Shown: one piece after another, positions 1 through 10,740 of the stretch | Position numbering within the stretch: position 1 is the first letter of the stretch | Layout: each line of letters begins with the position of its first letter | Assembly: GCA_030789695.1 (NCBI GenBank) | Contig: CM061142.1 | Location: 608,415,659-608,479,658, forward strand | Direction: 5' to 3' | Source of the DNA: Scilla litardierei | Lineage: Eukaryota; Streptophyta; Magnoliopsida; Asparagales; Asparagaceae | DNA: 64,000 bases | Translations under genes and position numbers: made by a program | The notes under the pieces: model-generated | The model's input: only the letters and a program-made list of their open reading frames with translations | What the model was told of the DNA's origin: nothing | Database searches by the model: none

Positions 1-525
1 AGTGAAAAAGATTCACTAATTTCCCGTTACAAAAACATGGAAGCAAAATCCTGAGAACTATATAAGAGAGCCAAAGAACCATCATGAATAAATTATAGTA
101 TGCAAAATATACAAAATTATAATCTATGAGAATGATGCATTAGCTAGACTATTACAATCCAAGTCCAGTTAGACACATAAAGAGTATCCTAACTAGCTAT
201 AATGAACTCTAAGTTCACATCTCAAGTAGCATTGTGATAGTAAGGAGCATAAATTTTAGAAAACAATAGAAACTTGTAGTGCACAGTGTGAAAGTCAAGA
301 ACAAGAGTTGATATGAGATTTATCAGCCAGGGTAAAAGATTTGATGTGATATTAGTTAAAACAAATGAAAGAGTAAGTGTGATGGTTGTTTGCAGAACAC
401 TTGGGAGTGTTTATAGAACTGGTATAAGGTTCATAGCATGCACGAGGGGACAAAACCAATGGTGATCATATTAGATTTTTGACCATATACACGCAAATAC
501 TAGTAAGTATGATAGTCGCACATAC
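1..525. other. Intron sequence, no other feature seen
   Basis: This AT-rich stretch lies downstream, in the minus-strand sense, of the last recognised TBCCD1-like exon. I looked on the minus strand for the next expected exon, the continuation of the TBCC beta-helix, and did not find it. No long ORF, TE terminus or repeat stands out. Confidence 0.5.
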
Positions 526-630
526 CTTGCCAATAGCACCAAGAACAATGGTGGCATCAGAACATCCATAGACAAGAGCAAACCTCAAAGGGGCTAGTAT
601 ATATATTACTGAATCATGGCAATTCAAAAC
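526..630 (-). CDS. TBCCD1: TBCCD1-like protein, exon in the TBCC domain (partial gene)
   Basis: This 105-bp exon encodes 35 residues, beginning VLNCHDSVIYILAPLR and ending VLGAIGK. That is the core of a TBCC/C-CAP cofactor C-like beta-helix as found in TBCC domain-containing protein 1. In animals and algae TBCCD1 (Chlamydomonas ASQ2) acts in centrosome/centriole positioning; its plant role is less clear. On the minus strand the exon follows a pyrimidine-rich TTTTCCTGCAG acceptor and ends AAG before a GTATG donor, with phase 0 at both ends. It joins in frame to the exon ending at 17288 (...SVK | VLNCHDS...). The next exon, which should continue the domain, is outside the window. Family assignment is from remembered conservation, not a search. 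Confidence 0.82.
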
Positions 631-3499
631 CTGCAGGAAAACAACTTGAGGTTGTGACCAAAATAAAGTATGCATAAAACATTTTGTGGAGCACACAATC
701 TTCCTAATTGCATAAAGCACATGAAAACATAATACAGTGAATCCACAGGACTGATTGACAATTTAACATAAAGTCAGAAAGATGAAAACCAATGATTTGT
801 GCAGAATGTAGACCATTGATAATTGACATGAATTGATTGTTTTGTGTATTCTAATCGGTGTTGGATTTCACTAGTTATAGGGTTAGAGGCCGGCTGACGA
901 TATAATCGGCCGTCACAATAAATATAGTATAAGAATCCTAGAATTCATGTTATAGGCCTAACCCCATCCAACATAGCACGATCCGTGCATGTGCCTACAT
1001 TTATCCCGCATGACAGCCCAAGGTACGACCCGTTTGTGGCAAAAATGGAGTCATCAATTAAATATTATGGAATAGTGTATTGTTTAGGTATATTTGAATA
1101 TTCTAATGTAGCAATAGAGCAACACATAAGTTCGTGTAACCATAACGAAGATAAGTGTATGTATTTTACAATTTCTTTGTTCCGTGTCCGAATTTAATAT
1201 TTCTCGTAATGCCTAAAAAATAGCATGCATTAATTTTGATTGTTATTTACTACTAGCAAATCAATCTCATTATGTAAAGTAATTAATTTAGTGTCTATTA
1301 TTTACTTTATGATTTTTTTAAAATAAACTTTGAAAATATATTTGTATACCAGGCACTCTAGCTTAGTTGGCATGGCATAAAAATCACAATACGAAATAAG
1401 ATGTCTAAGTCCAACATGATGAGCCAACAGACACAAGCACAAATAGGCCAAACCAATACGTCAAGTGGATCAATCTGATATTCAATAGATCGATTCATGG
1501 ATCCATGGTTCTATACACATGATATAGTCTGTGCTTGGGCCTAGGTAAATTTGCATAAGCTGTGGCTGGGCTTGACCAAGCACAGCACGACCCGACCCGA
1601 CCCACTCCCAACCCAAGCTAAGTAGCTTAATGTGACCAAGGTGACACCTAGTGGCCCACCAATGTATCAGTAAAAGTACTAAAAAAGTAACCGTTGGTAA
1701 GACAAAAAAGTAAAAAAGAGAGAATGGGAATATAGATGAGAGCAGAAAACTCACACATCATTCACCATTCTCTCTATATTACCAAAGACTACCAGACACC
1801 GCTGATGTCTATTGCCTGGAAATGGATTCCTTGTGTGTACCAGTTTTGTCTCAGGTGAGAGTAAAGAGAGTGAGATGAGTTAGGTCTCAAGCCATAGCTT
1901 AATAAGTGAAGCTGTTTGGGTTGGGACGCTTTCATTTTAGTTAAACGCACTTCGCTGATACATATTTAATAAAAAGAAGTGAGGCAAACTAAGCTTCACT
2001 TTTATGAGTTGCACACAAGCCCTAACTCACTTCCTGCCTCGCCTCGCTAGAGGCCACAGCAAGTATGACAGAAACTCAGTCTCAACCAACAATGGTAAGA
2101 GCAAGGATCTCCATGACAGAAACTCAGTCTCAGCCAACAATGGTAAGAGCAAGGATCTCCAGTGAATAAGATGGCAGCAGGAGGTCATGTAGGAGCGTAT
2201 TATGGCAGAAACTGACACGGGTCTTTTTTCAGAAATCTTTCTTCCCTTACCACCAACTAGAGTCACAACCTTTGCTTTCTAGATTATTGATTCTACCCCC
2301 ACTTACCCAACTCCACAGCCTAGACCAGCTTCCTCCAAGTCAAGCACTAAACCATCTTTAAAAAAAATAGATTCTAATTCAGCAACTGAAACCAACCTAT
2401 CCAACTCATGTCTTCCTAAAAGTGATGAAGCAGTGTCATTTACAATGCTAAACAACAATCAGGTGTACAATGACAATAACACCTTCATCTTTAAGTTGGG
2501 GTGTCCATTTGGATCAACGGACGAATCACTATCGTTCGGTTGATAGAGATAGAGGAAACACATTCCTATAAATTTCTCAATACACCAAATATCAAAAGCA
2601 ATAACAATTAGAAAGTCTATCAAACTAGTGTAAATAGCTATTTCTTCTTGTTGTTGCTTAGATTAGTAATGCAAATGATCAACAGGGCTGGGGTAAGGGA
2701 ACTGATGGGTCTATTCCATTAAAGCTTTTATGTTCGATGAGCATGAACTACGAGAACCCAAACTCGGTTGCAAATTTGAAGCATACAAGGAAGATAAAGC
2801 TCACACCATGAACAACAATGGAGAAGATCACAAGAGCAAAAGTGCTCAGATCATCATTTCATGTGAAAGTATCATGCGAAGGAATGATTCTACAGATCAA
2901 GTGGTTACAATGATAGAAATGCAACTGTCTTTGATGTATATCTGCATTCCATCAAATGGAAAAGATTTCGGAAACGGAAGAATAGCTTGTGTATCTGTAG
3001 GTGGGTGTGTTTTTTTTGCTGGAAATGGGATGGTATCTTTGTGGTTTCCTTTTTTCGGAATGGGCTTTTTAAAATGGAAAGAAAGCTTGTGTATGTGGGT
3101 TGTGTGTGGGTGTGCTGGAAATGGGGTGGGGGATTTTGTGGGTTCCTTCCCTCTGTGAGCATGAGTTCTCCTCCTCATCCTCCTGCTTCTTCTTTTTACC
3201 CTTTTTCGGAGGGGGTGTGGGAGTATACCCAACTATCTCCTTTATCTCTAATTCCTTTTATGGGGGAAGACAAAAGGACTGTAGTATTTAAAACTAGAAT
3301 ATGTGCAATCAACAGGTTACCGGATAATATTTAGAGATTGACCAGCTTAGTAGTAAATATGATTGATACCTTGATCATTCATAAGTTCCAGCAAAAGATA
3401 GTATTAATTTGGAATCTGCCAATCAGAGCCAGCATCTTCACCTCACCATAAATGTAATAGGTTGGCCATTTCAAACAGTACTTGTATCCTTGTAAAGAT
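631..3499. other. Intron 5' of the 526-630 exon, mostly unannotatable
   Basis: This is the acceptor-proximal part of a roughly 16.7-kb intron of the TBCCD1-like gene. It is AT-rich with short spurious ORFs. It holds a 48-bp tandem duplication (separate entry) and, around 2985-3150, an imperfect G/T-rich duplication sharing the phrase GCTTGTGTAT and a later GCTGGAAATGGG. A 142-codon frame at 2730-3158 runs into this simple sequence and resembles nothing I know. No TE termini were recognised. Confidence 0.5.
2065..2160. repeat. 48-bp tandem duplication
   Basis: Two adjacent 48-bp copies begin ATGACAGAAACTCAGTCTCA and end GGATCTCC. They are almost identical, with one A/G difference visible. A third, diverged echo (ATGGCAGAAACTG) follows near 2202. 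The repeat lies in the intron with no sign of coding. Confidence 0.85.
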
Positions 3500-3514
3500 A
3501 TATGTATGTATGTA

Positions 3515-3560
<46 letters not shown>

Positions 3561-3647
3561 GACACACACACACATGTATAGAAATGTATACATGTGTGTG
3601 TGTGTGTGTGTGTGTATAATATATATATATATATATACATACATATA
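3500..3647. repeat. Compound microsatellite (TATG)n-(TG)n-(TA)n
   Basis: TATG repeats run into a TG tract of about 38 bases, then an ACAC block, another TG tract and a TA tract directly abutting a foldback element. Minus-strand histidine/threonine-rich ORFs here are translations of the simple repeat and are not genes. Confidence 0.95.
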
Positions 3648-4039
3648 GGGTAAAGTGTTCACTCCTTAGATTAAATCTAAGGAGTCGTCCCCATTTTCTC
3701 CCATCTCCTACATTTTTTTCAGAATTTTTTTCATGGGATTGTTGTTCACCTCATGGATGATCAACATACCAAAAATCAAGCCATTCCAATACTTTTTGAG
3801 CCTCCATCTACCTCTCGCAACTTCATGGGGTTTTCAACACGTTTTCAGACCGTTGAAGTTGCAATGGGTAGATGAGGGCTCAAAAAGTATTGGAATGACT
3901 TGATTTTTGGTATGTTGATCATCCATGAGGTGAACAACAATCCCATAAAAAATAAAATGCAAAAAAATTGTGGGAGATAGGAGAAAATGGTGGCGACTCC
4001 TTAGATTTAATCTAAGGAGTCACCCTAGGAACACTTTAC

Positions 4040-4041
<2 letters not shown>
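3648..4041. mobile_element. Foldback element FB1 in a (TA)n tract
   Basis: The element is about 394 bp and almost entirely palindromic. It starts GGGTAAAGTGTTC and ends GAACACTTTACCC, with (TA)n on both sides. Subterminal palindromes (CTCCTTAGATTAAATCTAAGG) occur at each end. The arms carry a conserved module, GTTCACCTCATGGATGATCA, followed by CCAATACTTTTTGAGCC, that recurs in FB2, FB3 and FB4. It has no coding capacity. (TA)n-flanked non-autonomous elements recall the Micron type described in rice, but no target duplication can be called inside a TA array. Confidence 0.8.
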
Positions 4042-4070
<29 letters not shown>

Positions 4071-4073
<3 letters not shown>

Positions 4074-4720
4074 ATATTATAAAAGAGGGATGTTATCAAG
4101 AGAAATTGGATAAGAGATATTGGACAAGAGAAATTGGATAAGAGATATCTATATTATAAGAGAGGGATGTTATCAAGAGAGATTGGATAATAGATATCTA
4201 TATTATAAAAGAGGGATGTTATCAAGAGAAACTGGATAAGAGATATTGAAAAAGAGAAATTGGATAAGAGATATCTATATTATAAAAGAGGGATGTTATC
4301 AAGAGAAATTGGATAAGAGATATTGGACATGAGAAATTGGATAAGAGATATCTATATTATAAAAGAGGGATGTTATCAAGAGAAATTGGATTAGAGATAT
4401 TGGAAAAGATAAATTGGATAAGAGATATCTATATTATAAAAGAGGGATGTTATCAAGAGAAATTGAATAAGAGATATTGGACAATAGAAATTGGATAAGA
4501 GTGATGTTATCAAGAGAAATTGGATAAGAGATATCTATATTACAAACGAGAGATGTTATCAAGAGAAATTGGATAAGAGATATTGGACAAGAGAAATTGG
4601 ATAAGGGATATCTATTATATAAAAGACGGATGTTATCAAGAGAAATTGATAAGAGAATTTGGACATGAGCAATTGGATAAGAGAATTTGGATATCTATTA
4701 TATAAAACAGGGAAATTGAA
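4071..4720 (+). repeat. Tandem array of Helitron 5' termini
   Basis: About seven to eight irregular units of 40-110 bp each restart with TCTATATTATAAAAGAGGG or a close variant, followed by ATGTTATCAAGAGAAATTGG and GATAAGAGATA. Unit lengths differ because the inner GAGAAATTGGATAAGAGATA phrase is itself duplicated. Confidence 0.85.
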
Positions 4721-5103
4721 TAAGAGAAAATTTAAGAGATGAGATTTTGAGGGATAAAAGAGGAGGTTGGGAATTTTGCACATACAACCCCGGTTTTTGT
4801 ATTTTTGCCTATGGACCCTCCCCACACACACCCACACTTTTTATTCTCACCCCTTCCGGCCATTTTTTTTCCAGTTCTATGAAGATTTTGAATCTTATCC
4901 TACTAGGACAAAGCTTTGTCCTAAGTGGCAAGTTTGTCCTTGGTGGTAATGACAATTTTGGTGGGACTTAAATTTTGGGGGAAAACTTAAATTTGGGGGG
5001 AAACTTGAAATTTTGTGGGAAAACTTGAAATTTGGGGGAACTTGAAATTTGTGGGGGAGAAAAACTCAGCCATTAAATAAACCGTGCCCTATGGGCACGG
5101 CAC
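4071..5103 (+). mobile_element. Helitron-like element with multiplied 5' end
   Basis: The first bases, TCTATATTATAAAAGAGGG, fit a Helitron 5' terminus. The element ends with a hairpin, CCGTGCCCTATGGGCACGG (5081-5099), of the kind found just inside Helitron 3' ends. The terminal CTAG expected about 10 bases after the hairpin is not intact. The first 700 bp are a tandem array of the 5' terminus (separate entry). The 4940-5060 part has repeated GGGGGAAACTTGAAATTT phrases. No Rep/helicase is present, so it is non-autonomous. The 3' end abuts a plastid fragment. Confidence 0.6.
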
Positions 5104-5112
5104 CATGCTATT

Positions 5113-5565
5113 GGGCGGTGGTCCCGCTTATGGGGTCAAATCAATACGTTCTAAGAAGAAATATTTGAATATCAATCTCATAAGTATCATACCAAATCCC
5201 ATCAATCCAATCACTTTTTCGAGAAATATGAGACATCTAAGTCGTACAAGTAAAGAGATCTATTCATTGATAAGAAAAAGAAAAAACGTGAACGGTGATT
5301 GGATTGATGATAAAATCGAATCCTGGGTCGCGAACAGTGATTCGATTGATGATGAAGAAAGAGAATTCTTGGTTCAGTTCTCCACCTTAATGACAGAAAA
5401 AAGGATTGATCAAATTCTATTGAGTCTGACTCATAGTAATCCTTTATCAAAGAATGACTCTGGTTATCAAATGATTGAACAACCGGGATCAATTTACTTA
5501 CGATACTTAGTTGACATTCAGAAAAAGTATCTAATGAATTATGAGTTCAATAGATCCTGTTTAGC

Positions 5566-5567
<2 letters not shown>
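5113..5567 (+). pseudogene. ycf2: Plastid-derived insertion (NUPT): internal fragment of ycf2
   Basis: An open frame of about 150 codons carries Ycf2 signatures: [82 protein letters not shown] and [12 protein letters not shown]. Ycf2 is the large plastid protein of the import-motor/FtsHi complex. Here only a piece lacking both ends sits in nuclear repeats, so it cannot work. It is preceded by a Helitron-type hairpin and ends abruptly in a (TA)n array. The absence of stops suggests a relatively recent transfer or slow decay. The single upstream ATG (5084) is not plastid. Confidence 0.9.

Positions 5568-5609
<42 letters not shown>
5568..5609. repeat. (TA)n microsatellite
   Basis: About 21 TA units fill the gap between the ycf2 fragment and foldback element FB2. 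Confidence 0.97.
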
Positions 5610-5611
<2 letters not shown>

Positions 5612-6012
5612 AAAAAGGGGATCTAAGGTGCCTCCTTAGATGAAAATCTAAGGAGGCGCCCCCATTTCCCCACATCTCCTACAATTTTTTTGTGAATTTT
5701 TTTTCATGGGGTTGTTGTTCACATCATGGATGATCAACATACCAAATTTCAAGGGATTCCAATACTTTTTGAGCCACCATCTACCATTTACAATTTCAAC
5801 GGTCTAAAAACGTGCTAAAAACCCCACGAAGTTACAAGGGATAGATGGTGGCTCAAAAAGTATTGGAATCCCTTGAAATTTGGTATGTTGATCATCCATA
5901 AGGTGAACAATAAACCCATGAAAAAATTTTCAAAAAAAATGTGTGAGATGGGGGGAAATGGGGGCGCCTCCTTAGATTCGATCTAAGGAGGCACCTTAGG
6001 ATCACTTTACCC
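5610..6012. mobile_element. Foldback element FB2 in a (TA)n tract
   Basis: About 403 bp, palindromic over its length, with (TA)n on each side. Ends: GGAAAAAGGGGATCTAAGG on the left, and CCTTAGGATCACTTTACCCT on the right, the latter nearly the inverse complement of the FB1 ends. Inner palindromes GCCTCCTTAGAT...ATCTAAGGAGGC occur at both ends. The central module matches FB1 (GGATGATCAACATACCAAA and CTCAAAAAGTATTGGAAT). Confidence 0.8.
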
Positions 6013-6026
6013 TATATATATATATA

Positions 6027-6322
6027 TACTATAAAATAGGGATGTTATCAAGAGAAATTGGACAAGAGAAATAAGATAAGAGAATTTGGCCAGTAGAAAT
6101 TGGATAAGTGATGAGATTTTGAGAGATAAGAGAAGAGGTGGAGAATTTTGTGATGAGATTTTAAGAGATAAGAGAAGATGTGTGGAATTTTGCACATACA
6201 ACCCCGGGTTTTGCATTTTTGCCCCTGGACCCTCCCCACCCACACCCACACTTTTTATTCTTCCCCCCCTTTCCGACCATTTTTTCCAGTCCACGTGCAC
6301 GTGTGCACGTGTTATTTGCTAG
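6027..6322 (+). mobile_element. Short Helitron-like element
   Basis: About 296 bp. The 5' end, ACTATAAAATAGGGATGTTA, matches the Helitron beginning at 4071. The 3' end has the hairpin CACGTGCACGTGTGCACGTG, then TTATTTG and CTAG, with T following, as expected for insertion between A and T. The interior (GCACATACAACCCCGG..., GGACCCTCCCCACCCACA) is shared with 4780-4860 in the first Helitron. Non-autonomous. Confidence 0.7.
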
Positions 6323-6376
6323 TATGTATATATATGTATACAATGTATATATGTATATATATGTACATATATATAT

Positions 6377-6627
6377 GGGAAAAATGTGCATGTGCCCGTG
6401 CGCAGGTAAGTTGCATGCGCACATGCTCTGTTTTCTCCTTTTTTTTCATTTTTTGCAATTTTTTTCATAGGCTTGTTGTTCATCTCATGGATGATCAACA
6501 TACCAAAAATCAAGTGATTTCCATTACTTTTTGAGCCAACGTCTACCCCTTACAACTTCAACAAATAAGGGAGAAAATGGGCATGTGCACAGATAACTTA
6601 CATGCATAAATGCACATGCACATTTTC
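6377..6627. mobile_element. Foldback element FB3, internally deleted
   Basis: Preceded by (TA)n. It starts GGGAAAAATGTGCATGTGC and ends with the inverse, GCACATGCACATTTTC. It contains GCGCAGGTAAGTT and the GGATGATCAACATACCAAA module, but the second half of the palindrome is mostly missing after about 6560. Confidence 0.65.
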
Positions 6628-6636
6628 AAAACCCCT

Positions 6637-8230
6637 TTGGGGGCAAAGTGCATAAATCACACCCAACCCACAGGGTGGTAAAAGGGAAAAAAGCAGGCGT
6701 TAAAGTGCAAAAAATGCAGGGAGCCAAAGTGGATAAAGACCGATGGTAAACCCATAAATAATTGAAACATGAATGGGCATTTGGCTTTCATTAAAAAGCA
6801 ATGACAAGCTTGCAAACAATGGGTATGAGTGGGGCTTTTGTTTGACTTCTCCACAACCTCACCCAAACCCAAAACACAAGCCCTTACCTCCCACCAAGCA
6901 AGACCCAACATGCCCATGTGGCACAACCTAGGCCACCCCTTTGTCCTAGCGGGGCAAAGGTGGGACCCACATTTTGTGCCATTGGGACAAGGAGGTTTGC
7001 CTCCCTCTCTCAATTGTTACACACCCACTAGAAATAACATGTGCACATGATGCACGATGACCCAAGAAAAAACCCACACAAGATGCGGTGCACGCGTGCA
7101 ACCGACAAAATCGTGAGAAGACTGTATGTGTGTGTATCGTCGGGAGGAGGCAGGACCCGCACATAACCGAAAGAGAGATAGAAGTGTGGGTGTATGTGCG
7201 GGTATCGTTGGGGGGTAAATGGGTTAAATTGCAAAAAAAACCTTGGGGCAAAGTGCATAAATCACACCCCCAAACCACATGATGTAAAAGGGGGAAAAAG
7301 CAGGCGTTAAAGTGCAAACAACGTAACGGGTCAAAGTGGAAAATGACTGATGCCAAACCTATAAATAAGTGAAACATGGAGGGACATTGGCTTTCATTAA
7401 AAGCAATGGCAAGCTTGCAAATAATGGGAATGAGTGGGCTTTTGTTTGCTTCTCCACAACCTCACCCCAAACCCAAAATCCAAGCCCTCACCTCCCACCA
7501 AGCAGTACCCGCCATGCACATGTGGCACAACCTAGGCCACCCCTTTATCCTAATGGGACAAAGGTGGGGCCCACATTTTGTCCCATTAGGGCATGTAAGT
7601 TTGTCTCCCTCCCTCAATTGTAAGATGTATATATATGCACACACACACACTAGAAATAACACATGCACATAGTGCACAGCGACCCAAGAAAAACCCACAT
7701 AGGATGCGATGCGCGCGCAACTGACAAAAAAGCAAGAAGAGTGGGTGTGTGTATCGTCGGGAGAAGACAGAACCTGCGCGCAACCGAAAAAGAGAGAGAA
7801 GTGTGTGCGCGCAGGGGGTATCGTCGGGGGGTTAAAGGAGATAAATTGAAAAAACAAACTTGGGGGGGCAAAGTGCATAAGTCACACCACAACCCACGGG
7901 AGAATAAAAGGGGGAAACAGTCGTTAAAGTGCAAAAAACACATGGGTCAAAGTGAAAAAAGGCAAATGGCAAACCCGTAAATATGTGGAACATGAATGAG
8001 CATTTGGCTTTTATGAAAAAACAATGGCATGCTTGCAAATAATGGGAAAGAGTGGGACTTTTGTTTGGATTCTCCACAACCTCACCCCAAATTGAACCCA
8101 AACTCACAACCTCTACCACTTGGGGCCCATCATGCCAAGGTGGCACAACATAGCCCACTCCTTTGTCCTAGTGGGACAAAGGTGGGGCCCACTTTTTTGT
8201 CCCATGGGGACATAACCGTGGAGACTTATT
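6637..8230 (-). mobile_element. Head-to-tail array of about 620-bp Helitron-like copies
   Basis: Two full units and one truncated unit lie in tandem. On the plus strand each unit begins CTAGAAATAACA (7028 and 7650, period 622), the inverse of a Helitron 3' end (hairpin such as TGTGCACATGATGCAC, then TTATTTCTAG). Units share AAAGTGCATAAATCACACC, GCTTTCATTAAAA, TTGTTTG.TTCTCCACAACC and GTGGCACAACCTAGGCCAC. The left copy (6637-7027) lacks its CTAG-side part. Many overlapping short ORFs here share these phrases and are not genes. Confidence 0.7.
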
Positions 8231-8250
8231 GCCATATGTTATATATATAT

Positions 8251-8581
8251 GTGGTGATTTTCATGTGCGAAAAGAATTTTTTTCTTTTTTATGAAATTTT
8301 TTTGATGTTTAATCCGTACAATTAATTAATACCCCATGGAAAATAATGGATGAACCCTATGGGGCTTTGAGCACCGATCCCCCCGTTACAAATTTAACGG
8401 TTTCAGAACATGCGAATTTGTTGTAATGCCTTAATCGAAGGCCAAATGACATTATTTTTCAACCATTATTTTTTAGGGGTGTATAACATGAAATGAATGT
8501 AGAAAAAATTTGATAAAAAAATAAAAAAAACATAAAATTCTTTTCGCACCGTGCGAAATGTTCTCACGTGAAGCTTTACCC
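8251..8581. mobile_element. Foldback element FB7 in a (TA)n tract
   Basis: The left arm (GTGCGAAAAGAATTTTTTTC) pairs with the right arm (AAATTCTTTTCGCACCGTGC). The right end, AAGCTTTACCC, resembles the GGGTAAAG termini of FB1. TA-rich tracts flank both sides. The centre has no coding capacity. Confidence 0.65.
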
Positions 8582-8648
8582 ATATGTATATATGTATGTC
8601 TGTATGTATGTGGGAAAATGTGCATGTGCATGTGCGCAGGTAAGCTAT

Positions 8649-8992
8649 TGGTGGGATCATCACGTATTCAAGGCAGTGGCGGCGGACCGGTGGAGGACAC
8701 GGCTCAACCAATTGATTCAGGGACATATTCGCATCTTTATGACTTAGTTTCTATTATTTTATTAGAATAAGGGCAAACTGGTAATTTGGGTTTTATTCGG
8801 CATTGGGTTCATAAGGGGGCGGCGGCCCTAGGGCATGTGAAAAATTAAGTTTTGAGCAATCATATAGGGAAGAGTTCGGACATTCTCTTAACGGCATCTT
8901 GGGAGGGTGGTTGCCCCTTTAATTGTAGCCAAATATATCTTTTCATTTGCTATTTTCTTCAATAAAGTTCAGATTTGCTTTCGGTTCTATCA
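8649..8992 (+). repeat. 5' LTR of the 8649-14594 chromovirus
   Basis: 344 bp, starting TGGTGGGATCATCACG and ending TTTCGGTTCTATCA. The right-hand copy is at 14254-14594. It contains GGAGGACACGGCTCAACCAA and an AATAAAG polyadenylation-like site near the end. Confidence 0.92.
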
Positions 8993-8995
8993 ATT

Positions 8996-9007
8996 TGGTA
9001 TCAGAGC
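8996..9007 (+). promoter_or_regulatory. Primer binding site (initiator tRNA-Met)
   Basis: TGGTATCAGAGC, three bases after the 5' LTR, is complementary to the 3' end of plant initiator methionine tRNA, the usual primer of chromoviruses. Confidence 0.93.
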
Positions 9008-9009
9008 AT

Positions 9010-10740
9010 CGATCCATTGCGGCGTCGACGAGGGCGATAGATCGAATTGATGCGGTGGAAGAGAAACTCAACACGGAGATCGATGGGGTGAAGAAAACCC
9101 TAACGGCGAACGGGGAAGCAATTGCAAAATTGACGGCTTCCGTGGAGCGGATCGAGGCTTCCAACGAGAGGTTGAACGCAAGGCAAGACAAGGCCCTTGC
9201 GCAAATTATCTTCCAATTATCGCTTCTCACGGAGGAGGGAAAGGGTGGAGCGAACCCTAGTTCTTCGATAAAGGCGCCACCTTTGGGCTACGCGAACCCT
9301 AGATCTTCAAGAAAGGTGCCCCTAGATCTTCAAGAAAGGTGCCGCCTTTGGATAAGGAAAAACACAAGATGGAGAATTTTGATGATGGATTGGTTCCTGA
9401 GGATGGGGAGGACTACGACGAAGACGAAGAAGGGCCGTGGGAAGAGGATTACCGCGAGACGATCCGTCGGATGGCCAAAGAGGGACGGCGCAACCATCCA
9501 CAACAAGGGAAGGGGGGCCGGGCCTAAATCTGGGCGGGGATAGCCGCCCCGCCCCGCATGAGGTTCGGCAGGGGCGGCCGACCCCTGCCGCCCTTCGGCA
9601 GGGTTGGCCGACCCTGCCGACCAACCGGCAAGGGCCGCCGGCCCTCCAGCAGCCTCCGACAGCTCCCTAGAAGCCGCCAGGGGATTCACGAGTATGGTGG
9701 GCCCCGATATGCAGTTTTTCAGCTTCTTATGACACGTTCTGGCTACGAAGAGCACTATCCGACGTCCGGTGGCTATCCAGGGCAAGTGCATATTGATGGG
9801 ACTTGCTACGGGAATGAAGGGGGGTGGTGGCTACTATGACGACGGATGAGCCTATGGGAGTGGTGTAGACTGGGGAGGCTACGGAACGCGAGGAGAGAAC
9901 CCCGCGGGGGTTATGGGGACCGGGAAAGAGGACCACATGAAGGACATGAGACACATCAGGAGAGGTGGCAGCACTATCATCAGGCCAGACATGCAAACGG
10001 ACGGGCAGAGCAGGGGCATTTTGGAGTAGACGACAGAGTTCCACATGCGTGGATTGAGGGGGATGATCTACATGCGTGGATTTACTGAGCGAAGCAGTTC
10101 TTCACTGTATCCCGCATGACAGAGGCACAGAAGCTTGAGGCATCGGTAGTATGCTTGGAGGAGAGAGCCTTCGGATGGTACCAGACCCAGTGGAGGGAGC
10201 AACGACACATGTTTCACAGTTGGGAGGAGATTAAGGACCGCATATTGGAGAGGTTCTGAGATCAACACATGGGGAACCTCCACGAGGTTGTGTTCGCTCA
10301 GGCAGGACGGGCCTGTGAGAGAGTACATAGAGAAGTTAGAATAGCTGTCGGGGTGAGTTCGGGGGGTCATTGACAAGTCACTGGAGGGCACTTTCATGAA
10401 GGGCCTGAAGCCCATTATCCGCTCAGGGATTCGGTCATACAAGCCCCAAAGGCTGGTGGAGGTCATGAAGATGACACAGGTGGTAGAGGATCACCAGGCA
10501 AAGGAGGGGAGAGCCAGTGGCGGATGGGCCGGTCGGGGGCAGCGTGGAGCCTCAGCAGTTTCAAGAGGGGTGAAGGCTTCCACAGGAGCAGATCAGGCAT
10601 GTAAGGAGAAGGCGGGGGAGCAGATCAGACAGGCAAGGAGAAGGCGGGGGAGAAGAGCGGTGCACCGCCAGCAGGGGATAGTTCAGGAGGATGACGGATG
10701 TTGAGATGAGGGACAAGCGTCAGAAGGGGCTATACTTCAG
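9010..10740 (+). pseudogene. gag region of the chromovirus (broken)
   Basis: The first frame (from about 9010, RSIAASTRAIDRIDAVEEKL...) has a heptad-like coiled-coil N-terminus typical of the gag leader in this lineage. It is followed by a GC-rich, repetitive Pro/Gly/Arg stretch (9530-9680) and capsid remnants near 10080-10480 (SWEEIKDRILERF; FMKGLKPIIRS). A zinc-knuckle remnant, KGLYFRCNERFTVVHMC, lies at 10712-10770. Frames change several times, so no continuous Gag could be translated. Gag normally forms the virus-like particle. Confidence 0.75.

Noticed and set aside
2730..3158. 142-codon ORF
   Set aside because: It runs through T/G-rich simple sequence within the intron, has competing ORFs on both strands and no recognisable domain.
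3379..3662. Three overlapping minus-strand ORFs rich in His/Thr
   Set aside because: They translate the (TG)n/(TATG)n microsatellite.
9322..9791. Minus-strand ORFs of 100 and 153 codons
   Set aside because: They are antisense shadows of the GC-rich gag linker of the chromovirus.
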